A DNA stretch of 64,000 nucleotides from Bog-752 sp963799395 (GCA_963799395.1 CAWCWZ010000062.1:1-64000), one strand, 5' to 3'; shown: positions 8,362-16,979, numbered from the stretch's first letter. The notes: generated from the letters alone by a model not told the origin. Numbers and translations are program-made.

Positions 8362-9670
8362 GGCTCCTCGGAGACCGCCGGCAGCGCGACGAGGCGCGGT
8401 TGGGCGACACCCCGGTAGCAGGCGATGAACGCTTCGACCAGGTCGGGGTCGAACTGGTGGCCGGCGCCCCTGCGCAGCTCGGCCAGGGCGATCTCCGGTG
8501 AGAGCGCCGCCCGGTAAGGCCTGTCGGACGTCATCGCGTCGTAGGCGTCGGCGACGGTGATGATGCGGGCGCCGTAAGGGATGTGGGTGCCGGCCAGGCC
8601 GTCGGGGTAGCCGCGGCCGTCCCAGCGCTCGTGGTGGTGGCGGATGTAGTCGCAGCCCTTGCGATACATGCTGAACTGTCCGGCGAGCTCACTGCCGTCG
8701 GCCGGGTGGGCGATGATCGCCTTGCGCTCTTCGTCGGTGAGCGAGGCCTGCTTGTACAGGATGCGGTTGTCGGTCGCGATCTTGCCCAGGTCGTGCACGC
8801 GCGCCGCCGAGACGATGAGGTCGATCTCTTTGCGGGGCAGGTCGAGGGACCGGGCGATCTCGCCGGCGTACTCGGAGACGCGCTGCGAATGGGCGTAGGT
8901 GTACTCGTCGCGCTTGTCGACGGTGTCGGCGAGCAGCACGAGGGCGTGGTCGGTCTCGTTCTGCAGGTTCGCGTACAGCTTGAAGCCGTTGTAGATGACG
9001 AGGATCAGGAACGGAAAGTAGAGGACGTTCCAGCGACTGTCCTGGTAGGCGAAGGCGAGCAGCGCGCCAAGGGGCGCCATCGACACGTAGAGGATGCCCA
9101 TCTCGCGAAACGAGGCCGCCCACTCGTGCAGGAACGACCGTCCCGAGAGGCTGATGACGACGGTGACCAGCGTGTCGTTGACGAGCAGAAAGACGACCGC
9201 GGCGACGGCGATGGCCAGGGCGTCTTTGCTCAGGTCGACCGTCCGCCCGGGCACCACGACCCGCAGCTGGGTGTAGACGATGGCTGCCAGCCCCGCCGAC
9301 AGGGTGAGCTGGCTCGCGTTGAACACGACTCGCGTCCAGTTGCGGCGCGAGATGAGGAGGTCGCTGATGACGACGCCGCCGATGGCGACGACGCCGGCAA
9401 AGGCGGGACCGAAGAGGATCGCCGCCGCAAAGCCGACCGTGAGCGAGAGCGACATGCTGCCTTCGAGGCTCGACGATACGGCCCAGCGCTCGCTGGTGAC
9501 GGCGGCGGCGAGGAAGACGAGCAGGTCTATCCAGTGGTCCCGGGGAACGTGTGCGCCGTCGCGACCATGAGCACGGCGGCGGCCACGGCCACGAGGCCGA
9601 TGTATGTTGCCACGGCTGGCGACACGCGCGGTGCGACTACAGGCGCCGCCGAGGTTGGCTGCTCGCTCAC
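8343..9670 (-). CDS. Membrane HD-GYP phosphodiesterase (one frame change)
   Basis: The start is probably GTG 9670. The first 47 residues end in a false stop; one missing G near 9540 restores G-D-H-W-I-D-L-L-V-F-L-A-A. That gives about 442 residues: seven or eight membrane segments (residues 25-230) in a MASE-like sensor, then an HD-GYP domain with A-A-R-V-H-D-L-G-K-I-A, A-I-I-A-H-P, and I-R-H-H-H-E-R-W-D-G-R-G-Y-P-D-G-L. The metal ligands and the GYP triad are all present, so c-di-GMP (or cGAMP) hydrolysis is expected. The two microproteins upstream and DUF5317 downstream share its strand and spacing. Confidence 0.88.
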
Positions 9671-9729
9671 CGGTCTCTAAGGGACGGCTACGGTGACGAT
9701 ATCGTTACGTACGCTGCGGGGCCGGCCGC

Positions 9730-9822
9730 TCAGTCCCACTTCCACCAGGCGCCGCTGGCGACGGCCAAGGCGACCACGAGCGCAAGTGCGATGGCGACTC
9801 TGCTGTAGAGCAGTGATTTCAT
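9730..9822 (-). CDS. 30-residue membrane microprotein B
   Basis: The frame starts at ATG 9822 behind GAGAGAGGGAAG, a strong ribosome site. The product is a short basic start (M-K-S-L-L-Y-S-R), one membrane helix (V-A-I-A-L-A-L-V-V-A-L-A-V) and a tail A-S-G-A-W-W-K-W-D. The tail matches the neighbouring microprotein (A-S-G-A-x-x-K-W), so the two look paralogous. It ends 59 bases before the HD-GYP start on the same strand. Function unknown; a small regulator or partner of the membrane sensor is possible. Confidence 0.65.
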   Translation of the reverse strand: MKSLLYSRVAIALALVVALAVASGAWWKWD

Positions 9823-9876
9823 CTTCCCTCTCTCTCGCTGATCAGACGGACAGGCGTCGGCATGATGCGGGCGCTG

Positions 9877-9972
9877 CTAGGCCCACTTCTTGGCGGCGCC
9901 GCTCGCCAACGCGATGCACACGATCAGCACCACCATCGCGAGTTTCGGGTACTTGCCGTTGAGAACGCTCAT
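9877..9972 (-). CDS. 31-residue membrane microprotein A
   Basis: ATG 9972 is preceded by AAGAAGGGA at good spacing, and the frame ends in TAG at 9877-9879. The layout is a polar start (M-S-V-L-N-G-K-Y-P-K), one helix (L-A-M-V-V-L-I-V-C-I-A-L) and A-S-G-A-A-K-K-W-A. The same size, topology and A-S-G-A-x-x-K-W end as the next microprotein argue that this is a real gene rather than a chance frame. It is probably the first gene of the microprotein/HD-GYP/DUF5317 group. Confidence 0.65.
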   Translation of the reverse strand: MSVLNGKYPKLAMVVLIVCIALASGAAKKWA

Positions 9973-10554
9973 CTGGACATCCCTTCTTGCGTGATCCCCA
10001 CCCGATCGACCAGTGTGCTCGGCGCAGGCAATCGTGCGCCGGCGAACACTACTGATCCCAGTGTAGGACGGTATCGGCATCGCGACGAACGGACTTGAGC
10101 TTGAGGCCTGGAGCCCTCAGGCTCGAAACCGGTCCTCTGTTGCCTGACCGGCGAACGCAATTCCGGATTGGCAACACTTATTGACGCTTCCGGGAGTGCG
10201 CAGAAGGCGCGGACCGGCGCCGGGCGCACGACGAGACGCGCGCAGCCTCGCGTCGTCGTCCTCACGCCGACCATGCGCGACCAGACGAACAGACGTTCGT
10301 TCACGGAGCAAGGCCCGGTGCGCCGGCCGGTCCGGGCCGTCTCCCAGACGGCGCAGACGGCGGACCGGCAGTGACAAGTTGGCGAGCGAACGCCTGTGGC
10401 ATGCGCTGGCGTCGTGTGATATCACTCTCAAGGCTCCGGAGGGCGCCGTGACCGATCCGGCGAGCCGCCGACCCGAACATCAGTTCTTGGCAAAGGCAAA
10501 GGCCGTCGATGCGCGCCGCCGCGCGCCGGCCGCCGACAAGGGAGGAACCGCCAG
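9973..10554. other. Divergent intergenic region, no gene seen
   Basis: About 580 bases separate the minus-strand microprotein group from the plus-strand transporter gene, so both promoters should lie here. I see no frame with a ribosome site. A perfect 10-base palindrome GTGATATCAC at 10416-10425 is a possible operator in front of the transporter. Frames in this stretch have arginine-rich content typical of GC-rich noise. Confidence 0.5.
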
Positions 10555-11192
10555 ATGACCGATCAGCCTCACGAGGTGCTCGCCACACTAAAGGACAAGG
10601 TGGCCAACCCGGCGCCGCTCGGGCTCATGGCGTTCGGCGTGACCACGGTGCTTCTGAACCTGCACAACGCCGGTCTGTTCGGCATGAACAGCATGATCCT
10701 CGCCATGGCGGTGTTCTACGGCGGCTTGGCCCAGGTCATCGTGGCCCTCCAGGAGTACAAGAAGAACAACGTGTTCGGGACCGTGGCCTTTGCGTCGTAC
10801 GGCCTGTTCTGGCTGTCGTTCGTCGCCATGATCGCGTTCCCCAAGTGGATGGGCGTCGACGCCCCGAGCACGACGGCGGTCGGCTGGTATCTGATCTCGT
10901 GGGGCGTGTTCACCGGACTCATGTTCATCGCCACGCTGCGCATCAACGTCTCGCTGCAGGTCGTGTTCGGCAGCCTGACTATCCTCTACGTGTTGCTGGC
11001 CGTGTCTACCTGGTCGGGCAACGCCACGCTCGGTAAGGTCGCCGGCTGGGAGGGCGTCTTCGTCGGCCTGTCGGCGATGTACGGCTCCATCGCCCAGATC
11101 TGGAACGAGGTCTACGGGCACGTCGTGCTGCCCCTGGGGCAGGTCCAGCGCTCGCGCGCGGTCAAGGTCATGCCGTCGACCGCGGCCGCTAG
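10555..11192 (+). CDS. satP: Acetate-uptake transporter, GPR1/FUN34/YaaH family
   Basis: ATG 10555 follows AGGGAGGAACC. The start of the membrane domain shows the family signature N-P-A-P-L-G-L (residues 18-24), followed by six hydrophobic segments, G-G-L-A-Q-V-I-V-A-L-Q-E-Y-K-K and a final I-A-Q-I-W-N-E-V-Y-G. The family imports acetate/succinate with protons. About 205 residues is the normal size. The open frame continues through a large terminator hairpin into hutU, so its true stop has been lost; one missing base would place TAG at 11190-11192. The end is therefore inferred. Confidence 0.85.
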
Positions 11193-11210
11193 GGCGGTTC
11201 GCGGGAACGG

Positions 11211-11252
11211 CCGACGGGGGCGGGCCGCTCGCGAGCGGCCCGCCCCCGTCGG
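11211..11252 (+). terminator. 42-base perfect palindrome, likely terminator of the transporter gene
   Basis: The arms are CCGACGGGGGCGGGCCGCTCG and its exact complement, with no loop bases needed beyond the centre (11231/11232). No T-run follows. Placed between the transporter and hutU, it should separate the two transcripts. Confidence 0.7.
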
Positions 11253-11388
11253 CGTCTTCAGGGGCCGCGGTCGCCCCCTCGCAACAGGCAGGCCGTCCTT
11301 CGTCCCAGGTATATCCTTAGCGCAGGATGGAATCGAGCGCGCGCCGCGTCCCTCGCGCGCCTGCTCTTGGAACGGAGTGGAGGTCGCC

Positions 11389-13060
11389 ATGAGCGCCGTC
11401 GGATCTGATCGGATAGTGCGTGCCCCCCGAGGCACGCAGCTCTCCTGCAAGGGCTGGCAGCAAGAGGCCGCCCTGCGCATGCTCATGAACAACCTCGACC
11501 CCGAGGTCGCCGAGCGGCCCCAGGACCTCGTGGTCTACGGCGGCGCCGGCAAGGCGGCCCGCGACTGGCAGGCCTTCGACGCCATCGTGGCCACGCTGCG
11601 CAAGCTCGGAGAACGACGAGACGCTGCTCGTGCAGTCGGGCAAGCCGGTCGGTGTGTTCCAGACTCACGAGTGGGCGCCGCGCGTGCTCATCGCCAACGC
11701 CAACCTGGTCGGCGACTGGGACAACTGGGACGAGTTTCGCCGCCTCGACGCCCTGGGGCTGACCATGTACGGCCAGATGACGGCCGGCTCCTGGATCTAC
11801 ATCGGCACCCAGGGCATCCTGCAGGGCACCTACCAGACCTTCGCCGCCGCCGGCGAGAAGCACTACGGCAAGCGACCTCGGCGGCCGCCTCGTGCTCACC
11901 GCCGGCCTCGGCGGCATGGGCGGCGCCCAGCCGCTGGCGGTGACCATGGCGGGCGGCGTCGCCCTCTGCGTCGAGGTCGACCCGGTGCGCATCGCCCGGC
12001 GTCTCGAGACCGGCTACGTCGACTGCTCGACCGCCTCGACAGACGAGGCCCTGCGCTGGGCGGCGGCGGCCGCAAACGCCCGCCAGCCGCTGTCGATCGG
12101 CCTGCTGGGCAACGCCGCCGACGTCTACCCCGAGCTCGTGCGCCGTGGCGTGACCCCCGATCTCGTCACCGACCAGACCTCGGCCCACGACACCTTAAAC
12201 GGCTACGTGCCCAACGGCATGAGCCTAGACGAGGCGCTCGAGCTGCGCCGCCGCGACCCCGGCGAGTACACGCGGCGCGCCGTGGCGGCGATCGTCACCC
12301 ACGTGCGAGGCGATGGTCGCCCTGCAGAAGGCCGGCTCGCACGTCTTCGACTACGGCAACAACATCCGCGGCGAGGCCCAGGCCGCCGGCTACGCCGAGG
12401 CCTTCGCCTTCCAGGGCTTCGTGCCGCTCTACATCAGGCCGCTGTTCTGCCGCGGCAACGGGCCCTTCCGCTGGGCGGCGCTGTCGGGCGACCCGGCCGA
12501 CATCGCCCGCACCGACCGGGCCGTGCTCGAGACCTTCCCCGACAACGAGATGGTCACCCGCTGGATCCGCATGGCCGCCGAGAAGGTCCACTTCCAGGGC
12601 CTGCCCTGCCGCATCTGCTGGCTCGAGTACGGCGAGCGCGCCCGCATGGGCGAGGTCTTCAACTCACTGGTGGCGCGCGGCGAGGTCAAGGCGCCGATCG
12701 TGATCGGCCGCGACCACCTCGACTCGGGCTCGGTGGCCTCGCCCTACCGCGAGACCGAGTCGATGCGCGACGGCTCCGACGCGATCGCCGACTGGCCGAT
12801 CCTCAACGCCCTCCTGAACACGGCGGCCGGCGCCTCGTGGGTGAGCTTCCACAACGGCGGCGGCGTGGGCATCGGCAAGAGCCTGCACGCCGGCATGGTG
12901 GTGGTGGCCGACGGCACCGAGATGATGGCCGAGCGCGTGCGTCGCGTGCTCACCACCGACCCCGGCACCGGCGTCATGCGCCACGCCGACGCCGGCTACC
13001 CCGAGGCGCATCGCCGCCGCTGCCGAGCTGGACGTCGACCTGCCCATGGCGGGGTCGTGA
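11389..13060 (+). CDS. hutU: Urocanate hydratase (four frame changes)
   Basis: ATG 11389 follows GGAGTGGAGG. Removing one extra base at about 11608, 11873, 12306 and 13009 gives 555 residues, exactly the family size. The enzyme hydrates urocanate to imidazolone propionate, the second step of histidine breakdown, using tightly bound NAD+. Visible: G-T-Q-L-S-C-K-G-W-Q-Q-E-A-A at the start, V-Q-S-G-K-P-V-G-V-F-Q-T-H, the NAD loop T-A-G-L-G-G-M-G-G-A-Q-P, V-T-D-Q-T-S-A-H-D, F-D-Y-G-N-N-I-R and R-D-H-L-D-S-G-S-V-A-S-P. A TATCCT-type -10 (11312-11317) may drive it. The TGA overlaps the hutI GTG. Confidence 0.93.
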
Positions 13061-14349
13061 GCGAGGCGGCCGACTTCGTCCTGCGTCACGCGGGCGAGCT
13101 CGTGACGCTCTCGCCGACGACCGTGGCGGCCGCCGGCGGCGACGCGCCGGCCGACGACGACGGCCTCGGTGTCCTGCGCGACGGCGCCCTGGCGGCGCGC
13201 GACGGTCGTGTCGTCTGGGTCGGGCGCGAGGCGGAGCTCGGCGGCGCCGTCGAGGTGCTCGACGGCGCCGCCGAGCTCGACGCGGCCGGCGCCTGCGTGT
13301 TGCCCGGCCTCGTCGACGCCCACACCCACGCCGTCTTCGCCGGCTCGCGGGCCGACGAGTACGCGGCGCGCCTCGGCGGCGTGAGCTACGCCGAGATCCT
13401 CGCCTCGGGCGGCGGCATCAACGCGACCGTGACGGAGACCCGGTCGGCGAGCCTCCAGGAGCTCACGGCGATCACCCGCAAACGGCTCGACTCGTTCCTC
13501 GCCCACGGCACGACCACCCTCGAGGTCAAGAGCGGTTACGGTCTCACGACCGAGCACGAGGCGAAGATGCTGGCGGCGGCGGCGGCGGGTCATCCGACCC
13601 GCCGCCGCCTCAGCCTCCTCGGGGCCCATTTCACGCCGGCGGAGCTGGATGGCCGCGACGACGAGTTCATCGACCTCGTCTGCGACGAGATGCTACCGGC
13701 GCTGCAGGGCCGGGCCGACTTCGTCGACGTCTTCTGCGACGAGGGAGCCTTCACCGTGCCGCAGTCGCGCCGGGTGCTCGAAGCGGGGAAGAGGCTGGGG
13801 TACGGCCTCAAGATCCACGCCGACGAGCTGGCGCGCTCGGGCGGCGGCCTGCTGGCCGCCGAGCTCGGCTGCGTCTCGGCCGATCACCTAGTGCACGCCA
13901 CCTTCGAAGAGGTGGCGGCGCTCGCCGCCGCCGGCGTGGTGGCCGTCGTGCTGCCGGGCACCAGCTTCACGCTCCATCAGGCTTACGCGCCGGCCCGCGA
14001 GATGCTCGACGGCGGACTCGTGGTCGCCCTGGCCACCGACTTCAACCCGGGCACCTGCTACTGCGAGAACATGCAGCAGATGATCGCTCTCGCCTGTCAG
14101 GAGATGCGCCTGACGCCGGCTCAGGCGCTGCGTGCGGCCACCCTGGGCGGGGCGGCCGCGGTCGGTCTGGGCGACGAGGTCGGCAGCCTCGAAGCGGGCA
14201 AGTCGTGCGACCTCGTCGTGCTCGACGCCGCGAGCCGTCACGAGCTGCCCTATCACTTCGGCGTCAACCTGGCGGCGCTGGTCGTGGCGGGCGGCCGGGT
14301 CGTGGTCCGCGGCGGCGTGCCCTGCTACGAAAGCAAGGAGGCGCGGTGA
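13057..14349 (+). CDS. hutI: Imidazolonepropionase
   Basis: The GTG at 13057 overlaps the hutU stop (GTGA). 430 residues, intact. It hydrolyses imidazolone propionate to formimino-glutamate. It is a metal-dependent amidohydrolase barrel with D-A-H-T-H-A-V-F-A-G (metal histidines, residues 87-96), G-T-T-T-L-E-V-K-S-G-Y-G-L, L-K-I-H-A-D-E-L, S-A-D-H-L and A-L-A-T-D-F-N-P-G-T (catalytic Asp). Third step of the histidine pathway, directly coupled to its neighbours on both sides. Confidence 0.95.
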   Translation: MSEAADFVLRHAGELVTLSPTTVAAAGGDAPADDDGLGVLRDGALAARDGRVVWVGREAELGGAVEVLDGAAELDAAGACVLPGLVDAHTHAVFAGSRADEYAARLGGVSYAEILASGGGINATVTETRSASLQELTAITRKRLDSFLAHGTTTLEVKSGYGLTTEHEAKMLAAAAAGHPTRRRLSLLGAHFTPAELDGRDDEFIDLVCDEMLPALQGRADFVDVFCDEGAFTVPQSRRVLEAGKRLGYGLKIHADELARSGGGLLAAELGCVSADHLVHATFEEVAALAAAGVVAVVLPGTSFTLHQAYAPAREMLDGGLVVALATDFNPGTCYCENMQQMIALACQEMRLTPAQALRAATLGGAAAVGLGDEVGSLEAGKSCDLVVLDAASRHELPYHFGVNLAALVVAGGRVVVRGGVPCYESKEAR

Positions 14350-15248
14350 CGCTGATCGAGTGCGTCCCCAACTTCTCCGAGGGTCGCCGGCCCGAGGTCG
14401 TCGACGAGATCGCCGCCGCCATCGCCGGCACGCCGGGCGTGACGCTCCTCGACCGTCAGAGCGACGGCCACCACAATCGCAGCGTGCTCACCTTCGTCGG
14501 CGAGACCGCGGCGGCCGAGGAGGGCGCCTTTCGCGCCGTCGCGACCGCCGCCCGGCTGATCGACCTCAGCCGGCACGAGGGCGCTCATCCACGCTTCGGG
14601 GCCACCGACGTCGTGCCCTTCGTCCCGGTCGGGGCCGACGACATGCCGGTCTGCGTAGAGGCCGCGCACAGGCTCGGGGCCCGTGTCGGCGCCGAGCTCG
14701 CCATCCCCGTCTACTTCTACGAGGACGCCGCCCGGCGCCCTGAGCGGCGCAACCTGGCCGACGTGCGACGCGGCGAGTTCGAGGGTCTGCGCGACGAGAT
14801 CGGCCGCGACCCGGCGCGCGCTCCCGACGAAGGGCCGGCGGTCGTGCACCCCCAGGCCGGCGCGGTGGCGATCGGCGCTCGTCCACCCTTGATCGCCTAT
14901 AACGTCAACCTCGAGTCGACCGATCTCGAGCTGGCGCGACGCATCGCCCGCGAGATCCGCGAGCGCGACGGCGGCCTGCCCTGCCTCAAGGCGATGGGCC
15001 TGGCGCTCGACGACGGCGTGCAGGTCTCGATGAACCTGACCGACTTCCGCCGCACGTCGGTGCTCACGGCCTTTGAAGCGGTGCGCAGCCGGGCCGCGGC
15101 CGCGGGGGCGGCCGTGCGCGAGAGCGAGGTCGTGGGGCTGCTCCCGGAGGATGCCCTGACCGGGCTGGCTCGCGAGGTGCTGGCCGCTCCGCGGCTCACC
15201 CGTGCTCAGGTGCTGGAGGCTAGGATCCTGGACGGTCTTCTGTCGTAG
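14346..15248 (+). CDS. ftcD: Glutamate formimidoyltransferase
   Basis: The GTG at 14346 overlaps the hutI stop. 300 residues, the size of the stand-alone transferase without the cyclodeaminase domain. It moves the formimino group of formimino-glutamate to tetrahydrofolate. Visible: E-C-V-P-N-F-S-E-G at the start, D-G-H-H-N-R-S-V-L-T-F-V-G, H-P-R-F-G-A-T-D-V-V-P-F-V-P and V-N-L-E-S-T-D-L. With hutU and hutI it makes a folate-dependent end of histidine degradation; hutH (ammonia lyase) is not in the window. Confidence 0.92.
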   Translation: MTLIECVPNFSEGRRPEVVDEIAAAIAGTPGVTLLDRQSDGHHNRSVLTFVGETAAAEEGAFRAVATAARLIDLSRHEGAHPRFGATDVVPFVPVGADDMPVCVEAAHRLGARVGAELAIPVYFYEDAARRPERRNLADVRRGEFEGLRDEIGRDPARAPDEGPAVVHPQAGAVAIGARPPLIAYNVNLESTDLELARRIAREIRERDGGLPCLKAMGLALDDGVQVSMNLTDFRRTSVLTAFEAVRSRAAAAGAAVRESEVVGLLPEDALTGLAREVLAAPRLTRAQVLEARILDGLLS

Positions 15249-15387
15249 GACGCTGGCGCGCCGGGGGCTCGGTCGGCCTCTGTCCACCGCGTTCGTCCGG
15301 ATGCTGAGCGTCCGTCTGGCGGCTGCGTCCGGCGCGACTGCGGCCGGCCGGCGACTTTTCCGTCCGGGCCCGTCTGTACCATGCCTC

Positions 15388-15417
15388 TTGACACGAACAT
15401 GTGTTCTGACTTACAGT
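15388..15417 (+). promoter_or_regulatory. lexA promoter
   Basis: A consensus -35 TTGACA (15388-15393) and a -10 TACAGT (15412-15417) are 18 bases apart. The first SOS box fills the spacer, so bound LexA would block polymerase directly. Confidence 0.8.
15395..15406 (+). promoter_or_regulatory. LexA operator 1 (SOS box)
   Basis: GAACATGTGTTC fits the GAAC-N4-GTTC operator of actinobacteria and Bacillus. It sits between the -35 and -10 of the lexA promoter, giving autorepression. Confidence 0.9.
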
Positions 15418-15423
15418 CGACAC

Positions 15424-15435
15424 GAACATATGTTC
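15424..15435 (+). promoter_or_regulatory. LexA operator 2 (SOS box)
   Basis: GAACATATGTTC is a perfect 12-base palindrome 29 bases after operator 1 (start to start), in the 5' leader. Two boxes about three helical turns apart would allow cooperative repression. Confidence 0.9.
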
Positions 15436-15453
15436 GAGACAAGGGAGAGAGGC

Positions 15454-16047
15454 GTGACTGGTCTGACGGCACGACAGGAGCAGGTGCTTCGCTTCATCCG
15501 CGAGTTCACGCACGCGAACGGCTATCCGCCCACGGTGCGCGAGATCGGCAGCCAGCTCGAGCTGTCATCGCCCTCCACGGTGCACGTGCACCTCGGCAAC
15601 CTCGAACGACTCGGCTTCATCCGTCGCGACCCCAGCAAGCCGCGGGCGCTCGAGCTCGTCGACGAACCGCGGCCGCTCAGGCCGCTGCCGCTCATCGGCC
15701 AGGTCGCCGCCGGCATGCCCATCCTCGCCGAGCAGAACATCGAAGACTACGTCGAGGTGCCGTCGTTGCTGCGCCGCAGCGACGACGACTTCCTGCTGCG
15801 CGTCGAAGGCGACTCCATGATCGACGCCGGCATCCACAACGACGACCTCATCGTCGTGCATCGCCAGGCGACCGCCGACAACGGCGACATCGTCGTGGCG
15901 CTGGTCGGCGACGAGGCCACGACCAAGCGCTTCTTCCGCGAGGCCGGCCGCATCCGGCTGCAGCCGGCCAACGACCTCTACGAACCGATCGTCCTCGACG
16001 ATGTCGAGCTCGTCGGCAAGGTCGTGGGGGTGCTGCGCCGGCTATGA
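15454..16047 (+). CDS. lexA: SOS repressor LexA
   Basis: GTG 15454 is chosen because AGGGAGAGAG precedes it and the family start (L-T-A-R-Q-E-Q-V-L-R-F-I) follows at once. 197 residues. The N-terminal winged helix ends in S-S-P-S-T-V-H-V-H-L-G-N-L (recognition helix). The self-cleavage site is V-A-A-G-M-P (Ala-Gly), with G-D-S-M-I (Ser nucleophile) and A-T-T-K-R-F (Lys). Two operators lie in its own promoter. It is followed, with overlapping codons, by a zinc-ribbon and a LysM gene that share its control. Confidence 0.96.
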   Translation: MTGLTARQEQVLRFIREFTHANGYPPTVREIGSQLELSSPSTVHVHLGNLERLGFIRRDPSKPRALELVDEPRPLRPLPLIGQVAAGMPILAEQNIEDYVEVPSLLRRSDDDFLLRVEGDSMIDAGIHNDDLIVVHRQATADNGDIVVALVGDEATTKRFFREAGRIRLQPANDLYEPIVLDDVELVGKVVGVLRRL

Positions 16048-16286
16048 GCCTCGTCGCCGTCGCCGAACCCGCCCGCACGCTCGCCGACTGCGTCGACGAG
16101 CTGGTCGTGCTCGTCCGCAACCAGGCGGGTGGCTCGTGCCTGTGGTGCGGCTCGCGCGACCTCTGGGTGGCGGCGCCTCACGGCGGCGTCCCCGGCAGCG
16201 GCGACTGCCTCGTGGTCACCTGTGGCGACTGCGGCGCCGAACTGGTCACCGAACAGCTTTCACAGACGAGGGGCCGGTGGGCATGA
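16044..16286 (+). CDS. 80-residue zinc-ribbon protein in the lexA operon
   Basis: The ATG overlaps the lexA TGA (ATGA). The protein has two C-x-x-C knuckles, C-L-W-C-G-S-R-D and C-G-D-C-G-A, about 30 residues apart, the arrangement of a single zinc ribbon. There is no membrane segment or signal. I do not recognise a family. Its tight coupling on both sides means it is co-expressed with LexA upon DNA damage, so a role in SOS regulation or repair is inferred, not shown. Confidence 0.8.
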   Translation: MSLVAVAEPARTLADCVDELVVLVRNQAGGSCLWCGSRDLWVAAPHGGVPGSGDCLVVTCGDCGAELVTEQLSQTRGRWA

Positions 16287-16703
16287 CCGACGCACCGAGC
16301 CGCAATGGCCGTGCCGCCGGCCCCTCGAACCGCGCCGTCGCTCCCGCCCGGGGGCAGGCGGCCCAGGCGCGCAGACGGTACCCCCCCGAACGGCGGCGGC
16401 GCGCGGCCGCGCGCCGCCGCCGTCTGCGCGGTCTCAGCCGGCTGGCGCTGCTCGTGCTCGTCGTGGTCGTCTCGGTCTGGGTCGGCGTGCGCGTGGCCAA
16501 CGGCGCCAGCAACGGTCCCGCCTACTCCGAGCACACCTACATGGTGCGCGCGGGCGACACGCTGTGGTCGGTGGCGAACGGGGCCTACGCGGGCAGCCAC
16601 GATCCGCGGCAGCTCGTCTACCGCATCGAGCAGCGTAACCACCTGGTCGGCGCCGACATCCAGCCCGGGCGAAGTGCTGGTCCTGCCGATCCTCTCCGAG
16701 TAG
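16283..16703 (+). CDS. LysM membrane protein in the lexA operon; candidate SOS division inhibitor (one frame change)
   Basis: The ATG overlaps the stop of the zinc-ribbon gene. With one extra base near 16670 removed it has 139 residues: an arginine-rich cytoplasmic part (1-52), one membrane helix (A-L-L-V-L-V-V-V-V-S-V-W-V-G-V), then a LysM domain (Y-M-V-R-A-G-D-T-L-W-S-V-A to G-E-V-L-V-L-P). This is the plan of YneA of Bacillus and Rv2719c of Mycobacterium, SOS-induced LysM proteins encoded beside lexA that halt division. The position and topology support the same role here; sequence identity was not tested. Confidence 0.8.
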
Positions 16704-16760
16704 CCGTGAGGCCGGCGGCCAGACGAGCTCAGTCCGGATCGGTCTCTCCGAGGCCAGTGG

Positions 16761-16766
16761 TATACT
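16761..16766 (+). promoter_or_regulatory. -10 box of the tRNA-Pro/Gly/Arg cluster
   Basis: TATACT lies 12 bases upstream of the tRNA-Pro acceptor stem. The upstream -35 region (about 16738) is weak. The three tRNA genes are on the same strand with 18 to 29-base gaps and are probably one transcript. Confidence 0.6.
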
Positions 16767-16778
16767 GCGCCGCAGGCG

Positions 16779-16855
16779 CGGGACGTGGCGCAGCCTGGTA
16801 GCGCACCTGCTTTGGGAGCAGGGGGCCGGCGGTTCGAATCCGCCCGTCCCGACCA
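16779..16855 (+). tRNA. tRNA-Pro (TGG)
   Basis: A 77-base cloverleaf with acceptor arms CGGGACG/CGTCCCG, anticodon loop reading TTTGGGA (anticodon TGG), T-loop GGTTCGAATCC and an encoded CCA. Confidence 0.96.
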
Positions 16856-16873
16856 GCTCGTTGCCGCGTGCGG

Positions 16874-16950
16874 GCGGGAGTAGCTCAGTTGGCTAGAGCG
16901 TCAGCCTTCCAAGCTGAATGTCGCGGGTTCGAGACCCGTCTCCCGCTCCA
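16874..16950 (+). tRNA. tRNA-Gly (TCC)
   Basis: 77 bases, acceptor GCGGGAG/CTCCCGC, anticodon loop CTTCCAA (TCC), T-arm GCGGGTTCGAGACCCGT, encoded CCA. Confidence 0.96.
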
Positions 16951-16979
16951 CCTCCCCTGGTCGTCCTGGCGCCGTGCGT

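Noticed and set aside
10100..10550. Overlapping arginine-rich frames upstream of the transporter
   Set aside because: No ribosome site, no motif, and mutually overlapping in several frames; this is GC-rich non-coding sequence.
10555..11943. A fused transporter-urocanate hydratase protein
   Set aside because: The joining segment crosses a 42-base terminator hairpin and a promoter and ribosome site, and the frame then leaves the hutU sequence at 11608.
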